Assembly: GCA_905210055.1 (NCBI GenBank)
Contig: CAJLVH010000077.1
Coordinates: forward strand, 1-8,401
Length of the DNA stretch: 8,401 nucleotides
From: an uncultured Enorma sp.
GTDB lineage: Bacteria; Actinomycetota; Coriobacteriia; Coriobacteriales; Coriobacteriaceae
Reading direction: 5' to 3'
This document shows positions 1 through 4,493 of this stretch, in pieces. The translations under genes were made by a program, and so were the position numbers. The notes under the pieces are model-generated. The model saw nothing but the letters and a program-made list of their open reading frames with translations. It made no database searches and was not told the DNA's origin. How positions within the stretch are numbered: the stretch's first letter is position 1; every line of letters begins with the position of its first letter.

Positions 1-525
1 ACCCACCGCACCCGCGATGGCGGTGTAGCCCAGCACGGCGATGAGCGTGATGGACACGCCGCGCACGATGGACGGCAGCCCCTCCGGCAAGAGGGCGGAG
101 AACACGACGCGCGGAATGCTCGCGCCGCACGCCTCGGCCGCCTCGACGGATTCGCGCGGGACCTCGGCGAGCGACTGCTCGATCATGCGCGCCACGAACG
201 GCGCCGTCGAGACCACGAGCGGCGGAATCACGCCGAGCACGCCAGACGTGGTGCCCACGAGCGCCTCGGTCACGGGCATGATGGAAATGAGCAAGATGAT
301 GAACGGCAGCGAACGGCCGATGTTCACCACCCAGCCGAGCACCGCGTTGAGCACGGGCATGGGTCGAAGCGACCCGGGCGCGGTGAGGTAGAGCACCACA
401 CCGAGCACGATGCCCAGCACATAGGCGATTGCGGTGGAAACGAAGAGCATGGCGAGCGTATCGCCGAGACCCTCGGCCAGAAGCTCGCCGTACTCTGCAA
501 GGAATTCGGTCACGAAGCTAGGCAT
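1..525 (-). CDS. metI: Methionine ABC transporter permease MetI (3' end cut by the window edge)
   Basis: Integral-membrane permease that, with MetN and a MetQ lipoprotein, imports methionine across the cytoplasmic membrane. The 175 residues visible start MPSFVTEFLAEYGELLAEGL and contain hydrophobic helices at about 23-48, 56-83, 86-105 and 153-175. The ABC-permease 'EAA' coupling loop is clear: EAAEACG at about 128-134, followed by LLPEGLPS, which contacts the ATPase. The ATG overlaps the last 8 bases of metN in another reading frame, so translation is probably coupled. An AAAGGG stretch 9 bases upstream could serve as the ribosome-binding site. Family members are about 215-225 residues, so roughly 40-50 residues lie beyond base 1. 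MetQ is not in the window and would be expected further left. Other amino-acid permeases share the EAA loop; pairing with a MetN-type ATPase favours MetI. Confidence 0.9.
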   Translation of the reverse strand, partial: MPSFVTEFLAEYGELLAEGLGDTLAMLFVSTAIAYVLGIVLGVVLYLTAPGSLRPMPVLNAVLGWVVNIGRSLPFIILLISIMPVTEALVGTTSGVLGVIPPLVVSTAPFVARMIEQSLAEVPRESVEAAEACGASIPRVVFSALLPEGLPSIVRGVSITLIAVLGYTAIAGAVG

Positions 526-1267
526 CCCAATCAACCCTTTCGAGCAGCACCTTGGCCGCCTGGCTCTGCGGCGCGGCGAAGACGTCCGCCACGCTCCCCT
601 GCTCAACCACGCGTCCGTGCTCCAGCACGGCGACGTTGCGGCAGATCTTCTCGACCACGCCCATGGAGTGCGTAATCACGATGATCGTGACACCCGTGGT
701 GCGGTTGATCTCGCGCAGGAGCTTCAAAATGGTGTTCGTGCTCGCGGGGTCAAGCGCGCTCGTAGCCTCGTCGCACAGGATGTACTCCGGGTCGCACGCG
801 AGCGCGCGGGCAATGGCCACGCGCTGCTGCTGGCCGCCGGAGAGCTGCGCGGGATAGGCCTGCGCCTTTTCGGCCAAGCCCACCATCTCGAGCAGCTCAA
901 GCGCGCGTGCGCGGTTCTCAGCCGTAACGCGCCCCGTCGCCGCCTTGTAGGGGAAGCAGACATTGTCGATGACCGTCTTCTGGGCGAGCAGGCCGAAGTT
1001 CTGGAAGATCATGGCCACGCGGCGGCGGTAGGCACGCAGCGCGGCACCGGAAAGACCGGTCACGTCCTGACCGTCGACGACGATCTTGCCCGACGTGGGA
1101 CGTTCGAGCAGGTTGATGCAGCGCACAAGCGTGGACTTGCCCGCACCGCTCATGCCGATAATGCCCATGATGTCGCCGTCTTCGATGGCAAGCGAGACAT
1201 CGTCGAGCGCGTGCGCCTGGCCGGCAGCCGTGCTGAAGGTCTTGGTAAGGTGTTGGATTTCTATCAC
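518..1267 (-). CDS. metN: Methionine ABC transporter ATP-binding protein MetN, short form without the C-terminal NIL domain
   Basis: Cytoplasmic ATPase that powers methionine import through MetI. In the 249-residue product the nucleotide-binding parts are complete: Walker A GMSGAGKST (38-46), Q-loop Q89, signature LSGGQQQR (142-149), Walker B YILCDE (162-167), D-loop SALD (170-173) and switch H200. Start chosen: GTG at 1265-1267 (MIEIQHLTKTF), because GGAG lies 7 bases upstream and conserved sequence begins there; the frame is open further upstream to 1495 but that part resembles no protein. E. coli MetN is about 343 residues and ends in a NIL/ACT-like domain that binds methionine for trans-inhibition. 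This protein stops soon after the ATPase core, so that control seems absent. The specific assignment rests on overall resemblance and linkage to MetI-like metI. The preceding methionine-rich leader supports the substrate. Generic polar amino-acid ATPases are the alternative. Confidence 0.88.
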   Translation of the reverse strand: MIEIQHLTKTFSTAAGQAHALDDVSLAIEDGDIMGIIGMSGAGKSTLVRCINLLERPTSGKIVVDGQDVTGLSGAALRAYRRRVAMIFQNFGLLAQKTVIDNVCFPYKAATGRVTAENRARALELLEMVGLAEKAQAYPAQLSGGQQQRVAIARALACDPEYILCDEATSALDPASTNTILKLLREINRTTGVTIIVITHSMGVVEKICRNVAVLEHGRVVEQGSVADVFAAPQSQAAKVLLERVDWDA

Positions 1268-1300
1268 GGGATGGCTCCGCTCGATGATATGGTCCGAATA

Positions 1301-1369
1301 GTGGCGGCACAAGACCGCCTGGCGGGTCGTCCCCCGCCGGAGACGACCTAGTGAAGGCGCCCGGTCTCC
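1301..1369 (-). promoter_or_regulatory. Candidate attenuator: mutually exclusive hairpins between the Met-rich leader ORF and metN
   Basis: Read on the minus strand, this stretch holds alternative stems. Stem 0: GGAGAC (1364-1369) with GTCTCC (1339-1344). Stem A: GGTCGTC (1342-1348) with GACGACC (1325-1331), 10-nt loop. Stem B: GGCGGG (1333-1338) with CCCGCC (1321-1326), 6-nt loop. Stem C: GGCGG (1315-1319) with CCGCC (1303-1307), 7-nt loop. Stem 0 excludes A, and A excludes B. The leader stop codon (1348-1350) abuts the 5' arm of A, so a ribosome finishing the leader would block A and free B. No U-run follows B or C, so control might be Rho-dependent or translational rather than by a textbook terminator. 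The alternative pairings are seen directly; the regulatory role is inferred. Confidence 0.5.
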
Positions 1370-1464
1370 CCATGCACGCGACGGTTGCGCGGCATGGCAA
1401 AGTGCCCGGGCGAGGGCATCTCCATGACCATCATCATCGTGATATGTGCAACGGCGCTCAACAT
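1348..1464 (-). CDS. Methionine-rich leader peptide upstream of metNI (38 aa, candidate)
   Basis: A 38-codon ORF starting MLSAVAHIT and continuing MMMVMEMPSPGHFAMPR. Seven of 38 codons are ATG; five fall in codons 10-16 and another is codon 24. It ends at TAG (1348-1350), 80 bases before the metN start. There is no Shine-Dalgarno sequence before the ATG at 1462-1464, but a promoter-like -10 hexamer ends 7 bases upstream, so the RNA would start at or next to this ATG. Leaderless translation is common in actinobacteria. An internal start at the first ATG of the MMM run (1435-1437, 29 residues) is also possible. A run of codons for the amino acid that the downstream operon imports is the hallmark of leader peptides that sense charged-tRNA supply. 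Translation and function are inferred, and a chance ATG run cannot be excluded from one sequence. Confidence 0.5.
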   Translation of the reverse strand: MLSAVAHITMMMVMEMPSPGHFAMPRNRRVHGETGRLH

Positions 1465-1471
1465 ACGCTTT

Positions 1472-1500
1472 AGCGTAGCAGCGTGCGCGCGGCATGGCAA
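1472..1500 (-). promoter_or_regulatory. Promoter for the leader-metN-metI transcript
   Basis: Minus strand: -35 TTGCCA (1495-1500, 5 of 6 to TTGACA), a 17-base spacer, then -10 TACGCT (1472-1477), which keeps the TAnnnT form accepted in GC-rich actinobacteria. The expected transcript start is at about 1464-1466, on or beside the leader ATG. A 14-bp dyad, TACGCT-AA-AGCGTA on the minus strand (1464-1477), covers the -10 and the start point and could be an operator. Confidence 0.5.
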
Positions 1501-1530
1501 GCCCGCAATAAAGGCGAAACGCAAGGTGGA

Positions 1531-1642
1531 CGCGGGATGTAAAATTACCCCAGGGGTTTTTAACATGGCTCCTGGCGTTGTCACTTAACGCCCTGCATTT
1601 CCTTTCATGTTAAAAACCCCTGGGGTAATTTTACATCCCGCG
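1531..1642. repeat. Intergenic inverted-repeat element, copy 1 (perfect 37-bp arms)
   Basis: Arms at 1531-1567 and 1606-1642 are exact reverse complements over 37 bp, separated by a 38-bp spacer. The spacer has its own small hairpin (GGCGTT 1574-1579 with AACGCC 1587-1592). Each arm carries the family core GTAAAATTACCCC followed by AGGGGTTTTTAACATG. The element begins 8 bases after the asp23 stop codon and lies about 30 bases before the metN-leader -35 box. It could act as a transcription end or insulator, or an RNase III-type stem, or be a miniature mobile/REP-like element. No U-run follows the stem on either strand. Confidence 0.85.
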
Positions 1643-1650
1643 GCTGGGCC

Positions 1651-2232
1651 TTATGCTTCGTCCGCGTCCTCGCGTTTCAGGTTGTCGAGGAAGGTCTTCT
1701 TGCGCGCCTCGTATTCCTCGCGGGTCACGACATCCTCGATGCGCAGGTTGATGCCCGCGACCTCGAGTCCGGTCATCTCGTCCAGACGCGCCGTCACGCG
1801 CTCCTTCACGTCCTCGAAGATGTCCGGCGCGTAGCAACCGTACTCGATGATCACCGAGATGTTGATGATCATGCGGTTGTCGTCCGTGACCTCGACCGTC
1901 ACGCCCTTGGTAAGGTTCTCGGCACCAAGCTGCTCCTGGAAGAAGTGGACGAGGTTGCCCTTCATGCCCAGCACGTGAGGCACCTCGCGCGTCGCCATAG
2001 CGACAATTTTCTCGATCACGCCGTTGGAATAGGTGAGCGAATCGTCCGTCTCATCGTCATACTCGTCGGCGTCGGTTGCATCGTCTTTGCCGGTGGCAGC
2101 CCCATCGGAGCACGCAGGCGCGGCGGCGAGAGCCTCCCCCGTCGCCTCATCCGCACTGACCCCCTCCACGGGAGCCTCGGCCACAGCCTCTTCGACCTGT
2201 TCGACCACGTTGTTCTCGAGTTCCTCTGCCAT
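1651..2232 (-). CDS. asp23: Asp23/Gls24 family alkaline-shock envelope protein
   Basis: Cytoplasmic protein of the Asp23/Gls24 family; in Staphylococcus aureus Asp23 is tethered to the membrane by AmaP and linked to cell-envelope stress. The 193-residue product has an acidic, low-complexity N-terminal tail (about 1-65, rich in E, D and A) and then the family domain at about 66-170, with YSNGVIEKIVAMA, VTVEVTDDNRMIINISVIIEYG and VAGINLRIEDV. Start chosen: ATG at 2230-2232 (MAEELENN), preceded by GAGAGGTGG about 4 bases away. An ATG 15 bases upstream would place the ribosome-binding site inside the gene. It is the last gene of the amaP-DUF2273-asp23 operon, 60 bases after the DUF2273 gene, in the same order as in S. 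aureus. The symbol is by family; orthology to S. aureus asp23 is not proven. Confidence 0.87.
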   Translation of the reverse strand: MAEELENNVVEQVEEAVAEAPVEGVSADEATGEALAAAPACSDGAATGKDDATDADEYDDETDDSLTYSNGVIEKIVAMATREVPHVLGMKGNLVHFFQEQLGAENLTKGVTVEVTDDNRMIINISVIIEYGCYAPDIFEDVKERVTARLDEMTGLEVAGINLRIEDVVTREEYEARKKTFLDNLKREDADEA

Positions 2233-2292
2233 GATGCCACCTCTCATAGAAACCGAAAAGCTGTAACCTCCGCCGCAATTCGTCGGCGCGCC

Positions 2293-2712
2293 TTAGGAAT
2301 TCCGCCTGCTGAAAAGGCGGCTAAAGAAGTTCACGATACCGTTATCACCGTCGCGAATCTGCCCGATCATCGCGCCCACGACCACGAAGACCGCGATGAC
2401 GATGGTGCTCCACAACCCGATGGTGAGGATGAGAATCGCGAGCACGAGTCCGATGAACCCGTATCCCACAGTATAGGGATGATTGCCCGCATAGACCCAT
2501 GCCGCCGCGCCGAGCCCCTGAATGAAGCCCATGGCGCCCTCGAGGTCCTCACGCGTGATGCGCTTCTTGCGCTCTTTGCGCGAACGCTTGCCGCTGGCAG
2601 ACGCATCCGCATGCGCCGACGGCTCCGCACCCTCGAGACGCTCTTCTTCGGGCGCGGCATCGCCCTGCTCGACCACGAGCTTGGGAGCGACTCCTTCACT
2701 AGCCTTGGTCAT
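2293..2712 (-). CDS. DUF2273 small membrane protein with a long charged N-terminal extension
   Basis: A 139-residue protein whose C-terminal part (about 80-127) matches the DUF2273 pattern: two closely spaced membrane helices, GFIGLVLAILILTIGLWSTI and VIAVFVVVGAMIGQ, then an acidic patch (RDGDNG). The family has no established biochemical function but is a constant companion of AmaP and Asp23. Residues 1-60 are an unusual charged tail, first acidic (PEEERLEGAE) and then basic (KRSRKERKKR); many family members lack this and are about 60-80 residues long. The ATG at 2710-2712 is supported by AAGGAGG 6 bases upstream. The start overlaps the amaP end by 14 bases, indicating tight translational coupling. 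The protein probably sits in the membrane with AmaP; this is inferred from context. Confidence 0.83.
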   Translation of the reverse strand: MTKASEGVAPKLVVEQGDAAPEEERLEGAEPSAHADASASGKRSRKERKKRITREDLEGAMGFIQGLGAAAWVYAGNHPYTVGYGFIGLVLAILILTIGLWSTIVIAVFVVVGAMIGQIRDGDNGIVNFFSRLFSRRNS

Positions 2713-3253
2713 GTGCGACCTCCTTGGAAATCGTCGTGGTCTTGCTTGGGAGGAACCGAATCTGCGCCATCACGCCCTCGGCTCCGAGCATGCGGTTGCA
2801 CGCCTCTTCGACATGCAGTTGAATGCGCTTGCCCAGGCTTTCCAAGCCGACCTCGCTGAATGCGATGAGTTCGAGCGTTACCCGGACCTGCGAAGCATCG
2901 CGACCCACCACGCGGCTCGAGACGCGCTCCACGAGCACGTCTTCCTCCTGGGCGGCGGCGCGGGCGACGGAGGTGATCGCCGCGAGGCGAACCTCGATGT
3001 TGGGATTGCCCGCCGGATGCACGCTCACGGGAGGCCGGCGTTCAACGAGCGTAACGACGACCGTCGCAAGCACACCGATCGCAAGCAGGATAAGGCATAC
3101 GATAAGCACGATGCGCCCTGCCGAATGCTTAAGCAGCTCAGAAACCCGCTCGCGTGTATCGTCCGCACCGAACTGCAGGCACGCGAAGCCGCCCGCCACC
3201 ACCACAGCGGCAAGCAGATACACGATTGCGCAGATCTTCTTCAGCGTCCGCAT
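2699..3253 (-). CDS. amaP: AmaP-like alkaline shock response membrane anchor protein
   Basis: Membrane protein that in S. aureus anchors Asp23 at the cytoplasmic membrane. The 184-residue product has two membrane helices (about 5-28, ICAIVYLLAAVVVAGGF, and 47-70, RIVLIVCLILLAIGVLATVV) joined by a short polar segment. A soluble C-terminal part follows (about 80-175), containing VRLAAITSVARAAAQ and VRVTLELIAF, resembling the Asp23-type fold reported for this family. Start chosen: ATG at 3251-3253, because AAGGAGG lies 3 bases before it. An in-frame ATG 18 bases upstream (3269-3271) has no ribosome-binding site, though the short spacing leaves some doubt. First gene of the three-gene envelope-stress operon; it overlaps the DUF2273 gene by 14 bases. 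Confidence 0.82.
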   Translation of the reverse strand: MRTLKKICAIVYLLAAVVVAGGFACLQFGADDTRERVSELLKHSAGRIVLIVCLILLAIGVLATVVVTLVERRPPVSVHPAGNPNIEVRLAAITSVARAAAQEEDVLVERVSSRVVGRDASQVRVTLELIAFSEVGLESLGKRIQLHVEEACNRMLGAEGVMAQIRFLPSKTTTISKEVAHDQG

Positions 3254-3279
3254 GGCCCTCCTTTTGGACATCGTGCGAG

Positions 3280-3486
3280 ATGAGCCCGTCCGCGTTCGCA
3301 GCGCTCTTCCACACGATTATAAGCGAGGCCGAAGCAGACGACGACGCGCAGAGCTACCCTCTGCACGACGCCGACATTTTCCGCCAGATTACCGATGGCT
3401 TCTACCGAATACCGGTGGGATATGTCGACGCCGTGGCGGAAGAGACGGGCAAAACGGCCAGCCCGATACGAAAAGAGGGCCCCCTT
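3280..3486 (+). pseudogene. Possible gene remnant on the plus strand between amaP and yebC
   Basis: From an ATG at 3280 the plus strand reads about 65 residues of natural-looking protein (MSPSAFAALFHTII..., DADIFRQITDGFYRIPVG, YVDAVAEETGKTA). Over the first 60 codons my hand count gives GC of about 63%, 45% and 75% at positions 1, 2 and 3, the gradient expected of real coding DNA in this genome. The frame has no stop and runs on antisense into yebC, so an intact gene would need a frameshift near 3486. There is no Shine-Dalgarno sequence, and the likely amaP promoter lies inside the segment. I do not recognise the family. It may be a decayed 5' gene fragment, or chance openness in GC-rich DNA. 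Boundaries are approximate. Confidence 0.25.
3316..3321 (-). promoter_or_regulatory. Candidate -10 box for the amaP-DUF2273-asp23 operon
   Basis: A perfect TATAAT on the minus strand (preceded by T), which would start RNA about 55 bases before the amaP ATG. The -35 region at 17-bp spacing (TCGTCG) is poor, so an alternative sigma factor or an activator may be involved, or the match may be chance. No other good promoter was seen in the 272-bp gap. Confidence 0.35.
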
Positions 3487-3497
3487 AGGAACCCTCT
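3471..3497 (-). terminator. Rho-independent-type terminator after yebC
   Basis: On the minus strand, AGAGGG (3492-3497) pairs with CCCTCT (3474-3479) across a 12-nt loop, and the second arm runs straight into TTT (3471-3473). It begins 28 bases after the yebC stop codon, the expected place. The stem is short (6 bp) but GC-rich. Confidence 0.6.
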
Positions 3498-3525
3498 AGG
3501 AACAACGCGTTGGCGCGCAGCTCGC

Positions 3526-4332
3526 CTACTCCTCTTCGAGAGCGGCGATGACCTCGTCGGTCATGTCCATGGTGTGGTACACATCCTGAACATCGTCGAG
3601 CTCCTCGAGGCGGTCGATGAGGCGCTGCACCTTCTTGGCATCCGCCGCGGAGACTGCCGTCGGCGTGGTGGGAACCATGGTGAGCTCGGAACCCTTGACC
3701 TCGATGCCCTGATCCTCGATGCCCTTGGACACGGCCATGAGCTCAGTGGGGTTCGTCCACACGACCCACTCCTCACCGGCGTCCTCGTAATCGTCGCCGC
3801 CAGCCTCGGCCACGGCCATCATGAACTCCTCCTCATCGCCGGCAGCGCCGTTGGCCATGAGGTTCTCCTTCTTGTCGTTCGGGTCGATGATCTCCTTGGC
3901 AACAACGATCTGACCCTTGCGCTCGAACTGGAACGCCACGGAACCGGTGGTGCCCAGGCTACCGCCGGAGTGGGAGAACGCGGAGCGAACGTCGGCAGCG
4001 GTGCGGTTGCGGTTATCGGTGAGGCACTCGACGTACACGGCAACGCCCGCAGGACCGTAGCCTTCGTAAACGATGTTCTCGTACACGGCGGCATCGGCGC
4101 CAGCACCGAACGCCTTGTCGATAGCGCTCTTGATCTTATCCTTCGGCATGGACTGCGCCTTGGCCTTGGCGACTGCCGCAGCGAGCGAGGCGTTGTTGTC
4201 GGGGTTGGGATCGTTGCCCAGGCGAGCGGCAACGGTGATGTTGCGGCTCAGCTTGGAGAAGAGCGCCGAGCGCTTAGCGTCCTGCGCGCCCTTGCGATGC
4301 TTAGTTGTTGCCCATTTAGAATGTCCGGACAT
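3526..4332 (-). CDS. YebC/PmpR family protein (translation factor / transcriptional regulator)
   Basis: Member of the widespread YebC/TACO1/PmpR family. Members have been described as DNA-binding regulators and, more recently, as ribosome-associated factors that help synthesis of difficult sequences such as proline stretches. Family hallmarks are present: MSGHSKWATTKHRKGAQDAKR at the N-terminus, IVYEGYGPAGVAVYVECLTD (87-106), NRNRTAADVRSAFSHSGGSLG (107-127), and a C-terminal ...LDDVQDVYH (245-253). At 268 residues it is about 20 longer than the usual 240-250, because of an insertion at about 147-167 (after FERKGQIVVAK), next to a very acidic stretch (GDEEEF, GGDDYEDAGEE). The start is fixed by the conserved MSGHSKW and by GAAGGGG 6 bases upstream. 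It stands alone between a candidate promoter and its own terminator. Which family activity applies cannot be read from sequence. Confidence 0.93.
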   Translation of the reverse strand: MSGHSKWATTKHRKGAQDAKRSALFSKLSRNITVAARLGNDPNPDNNASLAAAVAKAKAQSMPKDKIKSAIDKAFGAGADAAVYENIVYEGYGPAGVAVYVECLTDNRNRTAADVRSAFSHSGGSLGTTGSVAFQFERKGQIVVAKEIIDPNDKKENLMANGAAGDEEEFMMAVAEAGGDDYEDAGEEWVVWTNPTELMAVSKGIEDQGIEVKGSELTMVPTTPTAVSAADAKKVQRLIDRLEELDDVQDVYHTMDMTDEVIAALEEE

Positions 4333-4381
4333 ACGAAACCCCTTCTATATCATTCTGGCTTTGCGCCTCTATGACCTAAAC

Positions 4382-4416
4382 GACAGTATGATATACCGTC
4401 TTGGCCTGCAGGTACA
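4382..4416 (-). promoter_or_regulatory. Candidate yebC promoter overlapped by a 19-bp dyad
   Basis: Minus strand: TGTACC (4411-4416, weak -35), a 17-bp spacer, TATCAT (4388-4393, 5 of 6 to TATAAT). The -10 lies within a dyad at 4382-4400 whose plus-strand arms are GACaGTAT and ATACcGTC around a 3-base centre; 7 of 8 positions per arm are paired. That layout fits a repressor site, but no regulator is identified. The start codon is about 55 bases downstream. Confidence 0.4.
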
Positions 4417-4426
4417 GGCATTGTGT

Positions 4427-4491
4427 ACGTAAAATTACCCCTGAGGTTTTTCGACATGCGTGATGTCAAATCACCCCCAAGGGTTTTATCG
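4427..4491. repeat. Intergenic repeat element, copy 2 (two half-units arranged head to tail)
   Basis: The first half-unit (4427-4457) carries GTAAAATTACCCC, then TGAGGTTTTTCGACATG. The second (4462-4490) reads GATGTCAAATCACCCCC, then AAGGGTTTTATC in the same direction, about 23 of 32 positions matching the copy 1 left arm. In copies 1 and 3 the second half is inverted instead. A small hairpin GACAT-GCGTG-ATGTC (4453-4467) sits at the junction, and because the core is pseudo-palindromic an imperfect longer stem is also possible. The element ends 2 bases beyond the glmM stop codon, on the downstream side of glmM. Confidence 0.7.
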
Positions 4492-4493
4492 TC

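Noticed and set aside
434..1351. Long plus-strand open frame opposite metN
   Set aside because: Antisense shadow of a clear ABC ATPase in GC-rich DNA; its translation resembles no protein family.
1378..1400. Second promoter from the internal TTGCCA at 1395-1400
   Set aside because: No acceptable -10 at 16-18 bp (GTGCAT is poor).
1268..1500. SAM riboswitch or T-box upstream of metN
   Set aside because: I could not find the conserved core of a SAM riboswitch family or the T-box sequence (TGGNACCGCG type); the Met-rich ORF and hairpins explain the region better, though a covariance-model search would be decisive.
4321..4332. Perfect 12-bp palindrome ATGTCCGGACAT at the yebC start
   Set aside because: It is simply the codons for the conserved MSGH start; coincidence is enough.
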